Source: JACCXG01 sp963785755 (lineage in GTDB: Bacteria; Acidobacteriota; Vicinamibacteria; Vicinamibacterales; 2-12-FULL-66-21). From it: a DNA stretch of 64,000 nt. Location: assembly GCA_963785755.1 (NCBI GenBank), contig CAWAXG010000032.1:175755-239754 (forward strand), in the 5' to 3' direction. Shown here piece by piece: positions 54,092 to 62,919 of this stretch (positions are counted from its first letter, which is position 1; every line of letters starts with the position of its first letter). The notes beneath the pieces were generated by a model. That model was not told where the DNA came from. It made no database searches and was given only the letters and a program-made list of their open reading frames with translations. Both the position numbers and the translations under genes were made by a program.

Positions 54092-54515
54092 CTATCGCTT
54101 CGCCGTCAGCGCCTCGAAGCGCGGCGTCGCGCGCTCGGCGAATCCCTCGTCGGTGCGCTCGATGAACAACGCGGCGAGGTTCAACCGCTTCGCCAGCGCT
54201 ATCCCGTCGTCGGTGCCGAGCACCATCAGGGCGGTGTCGATGTCCTTGCCCGCCTTGGCCGCATCACCGTCAACACGCCATGCCAGCGGTCGCCGGTCGC
54301 GATCAGCACGCATCGATGTCCGGGACTGGCGAGCAACTCGCGAATCAGCCCGTGGCCTTGTAGTGCCGCCTTCGCGGCGGCGTATGCGGTTTCCACCTGC
54401 GCCTTCGCGTCGTTCACCCGCCACTGATCCACGTCGCAGACCCCATGACCTGGACGTTCGGATTGCTCACCATTCGGCGGAGATGACCGCGGCCCATCAT
54501 GCTCACCTGCGGTCC
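54092..54515 (-). pseudogene. Chimeric remnant: Gfo/Idh front fused to ApbE tail
   Basis: Read on the minus strand, the first part is a damaged Gfo/Idh N-terminus: MMGRGHLRRMVSNPNVQV, VCDVDQWRVNDAKAQVETAY, then LIATGDRWHGVLT with several frameshifts. After DAAKAGKD it passes directly into an ApbE tail: TALMVLGTDDGIALAKRLNL, AALFIERTDEGFAERATPRF, EALTAKR and a stop at 54092. Both halves match the genes at 60.5-62 kb (SNPDLQVVAVCDVDEWRLND, LIATGDRWHAVIST, AAKAGKD) and 62.9-64 kb (TALMVLGTDEGMALATKLNL, FEAITAKR). A duplicate of that gene group lost everything in between. Confidence 0.85.
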
Positions 54516-54550
54516 GACGTGCTACGTGCTACGTGCCACGGGCCATGGCG

Positions 54551-55496
54551 CTACGTTCCCAGCATGTACCCGAGCTTCTGCAGATACCACTTGCTGATCT
54601 CGGCGGTCTGGCGAGCGGTGTACGGCATGTTCCGCGATCCGTCGAGCTCGTGCATGATGTTCGCCTTCGGATTCGCCTGCTCCATCGTCTCCAGGATCCC
54701 CTTCAGATCGACCTGGCCGATCCCGAGCGGTGAATAGCCCCCCATGTGCGGGCCGTTGACGAAATCCTTCAGGTGCATGTGCACCGTGATGGCGGCGAAG
54801 TCCTTCACCACCTTCGCCGCGTCCGCGCCGCCCTTCTGCAGCTGGCCGACGTCGGGCGCGAACTTGAAGACGCTTCGTGTCGACCTTCTCCATGACCGCG
54901 TACACCTCGTCGCGCGTCTCGATCGGCGTGTTCGTGTGCTGATGGAGACCCGAGCCGAGGCCGATGTCCGCCAGGGCCTTGCCGTAGTCGTTGAGCGCGG
55001 CGACGATGTTCGCGCGATGCGCGGCAAAGTCGTAGGCTTCCCGTTTTGCGCCCTTGACCGCGACCACCATGAAGCTGCCGCCGTGCTTCTTCACAATCTT
55101 GCCCCAGCGGACGACGGTCTCGATCTCGGTCTTTCGCGCCGCCGGATCGATGACATCCAGCGTGGAGTAGGCGGAGATCAGCGGAATCCGGTGCTGAGCG
55201 ATGAGCTTGTCGAGCGTGCCCTTCTTGTCCCACTCTTCGATGACCTCGCCAAAGGTTTCGAAGCCCTTGTAGCCGAGCTCGGACATGTCTTTGACAGCGG
55301 TCTCGAGATTCTCGGGCGTGCGCGGACCCGCATTCCAGACGAGTGCGGTGCACCCGATGCGAAGTTGCCTCGCGGTGTTGCCCGGCTGGGCTTGAGCAGG
55401 CACGGCGGCCGCCGCTGGCAGGTCCGGGACCGCTGTCGCGCCGAGCCCGGCGAGAACGGTTTTCGTGAAAGTCCGACGGTTGATTGAATCTGTCAC
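54551..55496 (-). pseudogene. Exported TIM-barrel sugar isomerase-like protein, one frameshift
   Basis: A twin-arginine-like leader (SINRRTFTKTVLAGLGATAV) is followed by an AP endonuclease 2-like TIM barrel: LRIGCTALVWNAGPRTPENL, MSELGYKGFETFGEVIEEW, GSGLHQHTNTPIETRDEVYA, then in the next frame SVFKFAPDVGQLQKGGADAA, VHMHLKDFVNGPHMGGYSPL and the end QKLGYMLGT. The frame change is at about 54885. Metal ligands of the family are visible as LHQHTNTP and HMHLKD. Restored, about 315 residues, a sugar phosphate isomerase/epimerase-like enzyme in the periplasm. It lies upstream of the chimeric remnant on the same strand. Confidence 0.8.
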
Positions 55497-55616
55497 GGAT
55501 GGCCTCGCTTGTTTGCGACGATCCTCGTGGCGATTACACGCTCGCGCGATTATGCTCCCCTCCGCGGGAAGTCGAAACAGCCGTACGCGTCACATTCACG
55601 CGTAGTCACATCACGC

Positions 55617-55682
55617 GTGGCTTCCGCCTTCAGGCGGAAGATTGCGGCGCCCGTAGCCCTTCCGCCTGAAGGCGGAAGCCAC
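55617..55682. repeat. Perfect 24-base inverted repeat built of nested palindromes
   Basis: The arm at 55617-55640 contains CTTCCGCCTTCAGGCGGAAG, itself a near-palindrome, and is exactly complementary to the arm at 55659-55682; the spacer has 18 bases. The unit CCGCCTTCAGGCGG is typical of dispersed intergenic elements in acidobacterial genomes. It lies in the 310-base gap between divergent genes; the rest of that gap holds no gene. Confidence 0.8.
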
Positions 55683-55810
55683 ACGGCAAATATTCACCCC
55701 GTAATGCGAACGCAAAAGCTAGATACTTGCGTATAGCGCAAAACATAATGCGCAGTTGGCGCGCTGCACTTATACTGATCGCGCCATCGGCGTGTCAAGG
55801 AATAGTCGTG

Positions 55811-56794
55811 ATGCCAATGTGTACGTTCGTCACCGTTCTCGCGTTGCTCGCCCAGTCGTCTTCGATATTTGGTCAGCAGCCAGCCTTCGTCGTCGGCGAG
55901 AAGGTCGCTGGATCGGTTGGTTTCTACGATGCTCAGTTCAAGCGCCTGGGTGGTGTGAGAGTCGGCGTGCATCCACATGAGATGTGGCTCTCGGCCGACA
56001 AGAGAACGTTGTATGTCGCCGACAACGGCGTACTGTGGATGACCGAGACAGGCCCTGGCGAAAACACGCTTTCAGTGATCGATATTCCTTCGCAGCGCAG
56101 GACTGCGGTCATCGATCTCGGGCAGTTTCGCCGGCCTCACGGTATTACGTTCGATGAAGCGTCCGGGCGTGTGTGGGTCACGACCGAGCAGCCTTCGCAG
56201 CTTCTCAGTGTTGATCCCGTGAAACGCCAGATCCTACGGCGTTACGACGTGCAGGGGAAAGCTCCCCATATCGTCAACATCGGCCCGGGCGGCTGGGCTT
56301 TCAGCAGCAACACCGACACGGGAACGGTGGCGGCAATCAACACCGACTCCGGCGAAGTCCGGCTGATCCCGAGCGGCGCGCGCCCACAGGGACAGGCCAT
56401 GTCCCCCGACCGCAAGACCTTGTACGTTACCAACTCCGGCGAATCGTCCATCTCGATTCTCGACATCGAACGAAAAACGCGCATCGGTACCATCCCGACC
56501 GGAAGGGCGCCGGTCCGTGTTGCGCTGTTGCCGGACGGTAAGACGCTGATTTACGCGCTCCAAGAAGGGCGATCCGTGGCATTCGCCGATATCGAGAGCC
56601 GCAAGGAGGTTCAGCAGATCCCGCTGGCCGGGCGACCAGTATCGATCTCGCTATCCAGGGATGGGCGGCTGGCCTATAGCTCGGTTCAGGAAGAGGACAA
56701 GATCTACGTCATCTCCATTCCGGAACGGAAGATCGCGGGCGTCTACGACACCCCGAAAGGCACTGGACCCGACCCCGTGATCCCGCTCCGATAA
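55811..56794 (+). CDS. Exported YncE-like beta-propeller protein
   Basis: About 327 residues from ATG 55811, with a signal peptide (MCTFVTVLALLAQSSSIFGQ) and a seven-blade propeller of YncE/PQQ-associated type: EMWLSADKRTLYVADNGVLW, GITFDEASGRVWVTTEQPSQ, GQAMSPDRKTLYVTNSGESS, ISILDIERKTRIGTIPTGRA, VSISLSRDGRLAYSSVQEED. Such proteins are periplasmic; some bind DNA or act in surface polysaccharide contexts, but the role here is open. A longer frame upstream (ATG 55727) lacks a signal. Lower GC than its neighbours. Confidence 0.82.
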   Translation: MPMCTFVTVLALLAQSSSIFGQQPAFVVGEKVAGSVGFYDAQFKRLGGVRVGVHPHEMWLSADKRTLYVADNGVLWMTETGPGENTLSVIDIPSQRRTAVIDLGQFRRPHGITFDEASGRVWVTTEQPSQLLSVDPVKRQILRRYDVQGKAPHIVNIGPGGWAFSSNTDTGTVAAINTDSGEVRLIPSGARPQGQAMSPDRKTLYVTNSGESSISILDIERKTRIGTIPTGRAPVRVALLPDGKTLIYALQEGRSVAFADIESRKEVQQIPLAGRPVSISLSRDGRLAYSSVQEEDKIYVISIPERKIAGVYDTPKGTGPDPVIPLR

Positions 56795-56842
56795 AGGGCC
56801 CGGTGGGACATTCGAAGCCATTGTCGTAGAGGTGAAATAGTC

Positions 56843-56974
56843 ATGACGCTATCGCGTACGATCAGCACCGCGTTTTGCGTCCCTGGCCCTCACGGCTTCG
56901 GTCTCCAGGATTTGAACCCCAAAGGCGCGATGTGGCGATATGTCGACAAGGAGGTGACGCGGCGGGATCGCTAG
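56843..56974 (+). pseudogene. Start of a lost gene for an exported protein
   Basis: ATG 56843 opens MTLSRTISTAF; a one-base shift turns the next part into FASLALTASVS, a signal peptide, and the first frame then continues QDLNPKGAMWRYVDKEVTRR to a stop at 56974. It appears to be the first 40 residues of an exported protein whose rest is gone. The stretch to 57096 holds nothing else that I can support. Confidence 0.4.
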
Positions 56975-57096
56975 ACCCGTCGCGCAGAAGCTGACAAAGA
57001 TCCTCGATCAGTGGTGTGCGACGGCGACGATTGGTGCGTGCGCCGCGGCGCGCGCCTCACGTCCCAGCGGTCTAGAAGGTTTCAGTCACGAGCTGC

Positions 57097-58999
57097 TCAG
57101 CGCACGCTGAAGCGCACGCCACGTGTGGCTGTCGCCTTGCTGGCCGTGGCGTCGAGACGCAGCAAGTAGTCGCCAGGCGCCACGTTCAGCGGCAGATCGA
57201 AGTGATAATCGGCGGCTCGTGCGAGCTCGAAACGTCTCGCGTCGAAGGACGTCGTTTGTTCGGTGAGGACCCGATCGCGCGCGTCGAGTACGGCGACGGT
57301 CAGTGTGGCCGCCACAGGGCGGCCGCGGGTCTCCTGATATAGGCGGACGAACCCGCTGACGCGATCGCTCGGGGCGAACGCGCGCTCCGCCGTCGGCACG
57401 ATCGGCAGCGCGTCTGCCAGCCCATCTGCCGGCAATGTGACGCGGCCCCGCCTGCTCAACGCGACCCCCGAAAGCGAAATGCGCTGGCGCCGGAAATCCG
57501 GCACATCCACGTAGCCATAGATACTGCCCGCCGTGCTGGTACCGCCTGGTGCGTCCACGGTGGCGCGGATTTCGTATTGTCCGGGTCGCAGGTACATGCG
57601 CGCCAGCACGTCGAAGCGGCCGGGCAGGGCCGCGGCATCGAAGATCTGCCGCACCGAGCCCTGCTCGCGCCCGTGGGTATCGAACGCCATCGCGCGCGAG
57701 CGCAATGCGTCCGCCGTCCGATGATCGCGTCCCGCGATCGACGCCGAGCACGATGCCCACGGCGGGGTCTTCGCGGCCGGGCGCCGCGACTGGCACGAGG
57801 GCCATCGTCAGCGGTAGCGCGCTATTGGGCAGGAGCCCCGCGATGTCGGGCGCGACACGATCGCGTGCGGCACTGCGGGCAGTCGTCACAGCCGGCACGG
57901 AGCCGGGAGGATAGTAGCCTCGTCGCGTCCGGACTTCGACGCCCGGACGATTGACCGTGACCTCGACACGTCGCATCCGCCCGTTCGCCGTCGGGCGGCC
58001 CGCGTCGAACGCCAGCAGGTAGTACGACTGCGCCTCCTCGAAGATCGGCGCGACGCGATCAGCGGGGGCGTTGGTGTTGAGCACCGCGCGGCCGCCGGTG
58101 GCGCTGGCGAGTTCCCGTAGCGAGTCCAGGTCCTGCATGACTCTTTGTCCGCCCTGCCCAGCCCCAGCCGCACTCGCGGCCCGCGGCAGCGCCTCGAGGC
58201 CCAGCGGATCGATGGTGTGCACCACCACGTTGGCTTGCTGCGCGGCGGCGAACATCTCCCGCGTCGCCATCCATCGGTCCTGGACGCAGTCGCCGCCGCC
58301 GGGTGCCGTGCCCCGCCATCGTCCGCATCGAACGCTGTCGCAATGCCAGAGCCAATGAAGAAGATCGTCTTCTGTCGTGGACCGGCGCTGCCCAGCGTGC
58401 GGGCGATGTGCGCGACGGCGTCGATCGAACAGAGACCGCACGGGCAGTCGCCGATGGCCCTGCCGGCGCCCAGCGCCAACGACATGCCGACGCCTCGGCT
58501 TTGAATGGCAGCGAGCAACCGCTGCCGGTCCGCGGTGAAGTTCTGCGATTGGTTCAGATGCGCCGTGTGCACCACGGCCGCGAGGTCTCCTGGGCCAAGC
58601 TGATCGACGATGGCCGCGCCGACTTCGCGCGCGGTCTGCGCCGATCGTCCATAGGCGATGTTGCGGTCCAGAAGGATCACGACGAGTCGTCCTTCGGTCG
58701 GCGCATTCGTCACGACGTCCGGAGGAAAGGACGTCATCCACTTCGCCGGGACGGGCGCGGGGCCAGGTAGGGTGACCGGCGTGAACGCGACGATCGGTCG
58801 CACCTCGCCGTTGTCGCGCACGGTGAAGTCCGCTGCGGTGAGGCCTTCGACCGGTTTGCGATGGCGATCGAGCACCGTGACGTCGAACTGGACGAGCTCG
58901 ACACCGCCGCGGAATGTGAGGCGGAGGCGCCTGCTGCGCGGCGAGAAACGTCGTCAGCCAGATCGCGCATCCCACGACCGCGACAGCTACTGGTCTCAT
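57097..58999 (-). pseudogene. VWFA-related acidobacterial exported protein, several frameshifts
   Basis: The signal peptide (MRPVAVAVVGCAIWLTTFLA) is followed, after a shift near 58930, by the family opening VQFDVTVLDRHRKPVEGLTA, ADFTVRDNGEVRPIVAF and a von Willebrand A-like domain: RLVVILLDRNIAYGRSAQTA, TIFFIGSGIATAFDADDGG. A shift near 58300 leads to VVVHTIDPLGLEALPRAASA, LRELASATGGRAVLNTNAPA, VEVTVNRPGVEVRTRRGYYP, and one near 57720 to the C-terminal beta domain ending TATRGVRFSVR. The MIDAS serines are replaced (LDRNIA), as in many members. Restored length about 630. Members are exported and of unknown function; this phylum holds many. Confidence 0.8.
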
Positions 59000-59156
59000 G
59001 CTTGGCTGCCCTCCGAGAACCCTAACACGCCTCGATCCCACGGGGCAGTCCGTTACCCCTCCAGGACGGCGACCTCGAAGTCGTCGAGCCGAGCAAGCTG
59101 GAATTCAGCCATGCCTCCGTACGTCGGAGGCTTTCTGGTTTAGGGAGCTGGCTGTT

Positions 59157-60168
59157 CTACTCTTTGAACAGTTTCTGCGCAAAGTGGTACAGGCTGTTGG
59201 TCATTGCGCCGGTGTCGTGGCCATTGGCGTCCACGCGCCAGATATGGGGCACGCCTTTTTCCGTTAGGTAATCGTGAAGCCCCTTGCTGACGCGCAGCAG
59301 GTTGTCCCGGTTGCCGACGGAGAGCCAAAGCAGCTTCAGCTGCTTGACGGCCGTTGGATCGGGAACGAGTTCGGCCGGCGGCCGGGTGTTCGGGGCGGCG
59401 GCCACAGAGGCGATCCAGGCGAACTTATCGAGGTTGGTCAGGCCGATGTTCAAGGTCTGGCCGCTGCCCATCGACATACCGGCGATGGCGCGATGGTTTC
59501 GATCCGTGTACACGGAATAGTGGGACTCGACGAAGGGGATGATCTCCTTCAGCAGGTCCTCATGATAGGGCGTTCCGTAGGACTGTTGGGTACGGTCGCC
59601 CTGCTTTTCGTCGGCCATTGTCGCGGTCGCATTTCCGCTGGGGAAGACGATGATGAACGGCTGCTGGATTTTCTTATCGGCTAGCAAGTTGTCGATGATG
59701 ATCGGAGCGCGGGCCCGCTGCGTCCATTCGGTGCTGGTGTTGCCCAGGCCGTGCTGGAGATAAAGCACGGGATATTTGCGGTCGGGGGTGTAGCCCGGGG
59801 GGGTGTAGACCCGCAGCATCCGGCGCAGCCCGAGCGTTTTGGAATCGGTACTCCACGACCTTGACCTCGCCGTGCGGAATGTGTTCGCGGGCGACATTGA
59901 ATCCCTCGGGCGGAGCCGGATAAACGTCGAGGTTTTCCGTCTCGGCGAGCGGGGTGGCCGAGGTGAGCTGCATTTGTCCCGCGCGTCCGGTGGCCGGTAC
60001 GCCAGGGGCTCCGGCTTGCGGAGCTTGGCCGGTGCCTTGCGGGGCCGCGGGTGTGGCGGGCGCGGCGCCTGGAACGCTTCGCACCGCATTGCCAGCCTGG
60101 GCATGCAATAGACTCGTCGCCAACAAGAGGGACGCCGAGCGTGCGAGGAATTTCGGAACGCCGATCAT
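59157..60168 (-). pseudogene. Exported esterase (Fes/esterase D family), one frameshift
   Basis: ATG 60168 (AAGGAAC upstream) opens a signal peptide (FLARSASLLLATSLLHAQAG) and a proline-rich linker; after VKVVEYR, near 59838, the reading moves to the next frame: KTLGLRRMLRVYTPPGYTPD, YPVLYLQHGLGNTSTEWTQR, AIAGMSMGSGQTLNIGLTNL with the nucleophile serine, and HIWRVDANGHDTGAMTNSLY with the histidine. Restored, about 335 residues of a PF00756-type esterase, often feruloyl or xylan acetyl esterases when linked to sugar genes. The upstream gap carries a strong promoter for the opposite strand. Confidence 0.82.
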
Positions 60169-60245
60169 GTTAACAGTTCCTTTTTCCAGACGGGATAACG
60201 TTTGACTTGATGGATTCTGCGTTGTCTTGCTGATGCCGCCTACCC

Positions 60246-60275
60246 TTGACAGTCGTGAAACGGCGTCACTATAGT
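60246..60275 (+). promoter_or_regulatory. Sigma-70-type promoter toward the Gfo/Idh-HEAT-ApbE genes
   Basis: TTGACA at 60246-60251 and TATAGT at 60270-60275 with an 18-base spacer. It is among the closest matches to consensus in the window. A small hairpin (TTTCGCC ... GGCGAAA, about 60304-60330) lies in the leader, about 220 bases before the likely start codon. Confidence 0.6.
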
Positions 60276-60545
60276 GTCGTTGCCCATAGTGTGCAAGGCT
60301 GTTTTCGCCATACGCAAGCATGGGCGAAACGAGTGCCCTCCAGAGACGTAGACCAGCGAACCGGAAGGCGAACATCAGGCACGAGCTCGAGGAGCATGCC
60401 CTGTATGCCGCGACAAACGGCAGAAACTAGTAAGGGTTTGTCTGCAGAAGCTCGGCTACGTGCAGTTTAAGAGTGCGATCACCTGCAGTCACCGAGCTCG
60501 CTGCGACCGCGCTCAGTGCGCTCATCTGAGAGAAGGGAAACGACG

Positions 60546-61951
60546 ATGGGTAATTGGGCTGAAGAATGGAATCGACCGCCGGACGCTGCTGAAACAGGGA
60601 GCTGGACTGCTCGCCGCGCCGTGGATATTGCCGAGAATCGGTCTGAAGGCGGCCAGCGAGCGGATCAATGTCGCTTCCATCGGCGTCGGCATCATGGGTA
60701 ACGGGAACCTGCGACGGATGCTCAGCAACCCGGACCTTCAGGTGGTCGCCGTGTGCGACGTCGACGAATGGCGCCTGAATGACGCAAGGGACACGGTCGG
60801 AACCGCGTACGCGGCCGAGATCAAGCGTGGAAACTACAAGGGCGTCGCGGCCACCAGGGACTTCCGCGAGATCCTGGCGCGTCCGGATATCGATGCCGTC
60901 CTGATCGCCACCGGGGACCGATGGCATGCGGTCATCTCGACGATGGCCGCAAAGGCCGGTAAGGACGTCTACTGCGAGAAGCCCGTTTCCCTCACGATTC
61001 ACGAATCGCGGGTCATGGTCGATACCTTCCGTCGCCATAATCGGATTTTCCAGGGGGGCTTCCAGCAACGCTCCGTTGACGACTTCGCCGCCGCCCGCCG
61101 CCTCATTCAGAACGGCCGGATCGGGACGCTGAAGAACATCTACTGCAACTGGTTCGGGACCAGCCAGGCCCTCAATCTTCCACCGGAGACTCCTCCTCCC
61201 GGCCTCGACTGGGATATGTGGCTCGGCCCAGCGCCGTACCATCCCTTCAACAGCCGCTATCACCCGGTCGGTCAACGGGGCTCTCGAACCGTACCGTGGG
61301 ATATCCAGCGGGATTTCGCGGGCGGCAGCATCACGTCCAATGGCTCGCATCACCTGGATATCGCGCAGTGGGTGATGGGAATGGACGACAGCGGCCCCAT
61401 CGAGATCGTTCCCGGGACGCCCGAGCGCCGGATCATCGACTACAAGTACGCAAACGGCGTCCTCGTGCAGTCGTTCCAGGGCCAGCTCAATCCCAAGTTC
61501 CAGGAAATTCCGGCGGGCTTCGATCCGGCGACGCGCTTCCAGTGGGAGATCCTGTTCGTCGGCGACCGCGGATGGATTGTCGCCGGACGTCAGGGCCCGC
61601 TGAAGGCATCCGCCCGGCGATCCTTGCCGACGTGAAGCTGACTCCGCCTGAGCCGCTGCCAAGCCGGACGCGAAGACCGGTGCCACCTCGCCGCAGGACC
61701 TGGCCGAGCAGATCTATCGGGCGCGCGGTTACGCGCACCACGACAACTGGATTCAATCGATTCGGCTCCGCTCGCAGCCGGTGTCGAATGTGGAGGCCGC
61801 GACGCGATCAACGAACGTCGCGCACCTCGGGAACATCGCCACCTGGACGGGCCGCACGCAGAAGTGGGATCCGATCAAGGAAGAATTCATCGGCGACGAC
61901 ATGGCCAATCGCATGCGCCAGAGGGCCATGCGGGCGCCCTGGACGGTGTAG
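60546..61951 (+). pseudogene. Exported Gfo/Idh/MocA oxidoreductase with frameshifts
   Basis: The leader GIDRRTLLKQGAGLLAAPWI is Tat-like. The cofactor domain reads RINVASIGVGIMGNGNLRRM, SNPDLQVVAVCDVDEWRLND, VLIATGDRWHAVISTMAAK and KDVYCEKPVSLTIHESRVMV with the family lysine; the catalytic region is SNGSHHLDIAQWVMG. Near 61610 and 61665 the reading changes frame; the end is LAEQIYRARGYAHHDNWIQS ... RQRAMRAPWTV with a stop at 61951. The best ribosome site belongs to ATG 60546, whose first codons are out of frame with the leader, so a further indel there is likely. First gene after the promoter at 60246. Confidence 0.8.
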
Positions 61952-62114
61952 CAGCGAACAGGTTCGTGGTATCCGGCTGCATTCAGCTCCCAGAGTTGGA
62001 GCCGGCCCTCGTGTGGCTTCAAGCTACCCTGAAGGACGATGTCTTCGAAGAGACTTAACTTGGGAGTTGATGAGTGACTGGATGAGTTGAGTGAATAGTG
62101 ACGGGAGACAAACG

Positions 62115-62904
62115 ATGGCGCAAGCACCTCAAACACCGCCCCCGGCTCCGCCCCAGACACCGCGCCCGGGTCCGCCCCAGGCAGCCCCGGCTCCGCTGCC
62201 GACCTTGGAGCAATCCTTCGAGTTGTTGAAAGAGTTCAAGGTGGGAACCGACTCGACGGTTTTGATCCCGATCGAGCGGGCGGTCATGGAGGTGCATGGG
62301 AATGAGACCGCGCGGGCGGCGCTCGAAAAGCGGCTCGTCGCGTATCTTGGCGGTTCCTACTTCCTCCGTGACCCGCTCGTTCGTCTGCCGCCAATTGGTC
62401 TTCATCGGATCCGCGGCGTCTGTGCCCGCGGTGACGCCCCTGATCCTTGACGAGGAGCTGTCGGTCCATGCCCGGAACGTCCTCGAGCACATTCCGGGAC
62501 CAGAGTCCGAGAAGGCCCTCCGCGATGCGCTCGGCCAGGCCAAGGGGCGCACGAGGATCGGTGTGATCAATTCCGTCGCCGCGCGGCGGGATGCGGCGAG
62601 CACGCCAGTCCTCATCAAGATCCTGGGCGAGGATCCCGAGTCCGCGGCGGCAGCCGCCAAGGCCTTGGGAGAGATCGGCACGTCCGAGGCGGCCAAAGCG
62701 CTGGCGGCCGCTCGCGGGAAGGGACCCGCGCCGGTGCAGCAGGCCGTTGTGGACGGCACGCTGATTTGCGCCGACCGACTCGTGGCGGCCGGCCAGCGCA
62801 GTCAAGCGATCACACTGCTCGAAGGCTTGACCGACGCGTCCCAGCCGGAGCATGTGCGCGTGGCTGCCAAGAGGACGCTGTCCGCTGTGACACGCAAGTC
62901 ATAG
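62115..62904 (+). pseudogene. HEAT-like repeat protein, one frameshift
   Basis: ATG 62115 begins a low-complexity Pro/Ala/Gln stretch (APQTPPPAPPQTPRPGPPQA), then LEQSFELLKEFKVGTDSTVL and ARAALEKRLVAYLG. Near 62360 the frame changes and helical repeats follow: SFVCRQLVFIGSAASVPAVT, VLEHIPGPESEKALRDALGQ, RIGVINSVAARRDAASTPVL, IKILGEDPESAAAAAKALGE. Restored, about 262 residues of HEAT/armadillo-like helical pairs. Such proteins accompany exported Gfo/Idh and DUF1080 genes in this phylum and may act as scaffolds. It lies between the Gfo/Idh and ApbE genes. Confidence 0.7.
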
Positions 62905-62919
62905 CGGCGCGGCATCGAC

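Noticed and set aside
60304..60330. Riboswitch in the long leader of the Gfo/Idh gene
   Set aside because: Only a 7-base hairpin is visible; no known riboswitch core was recognised.
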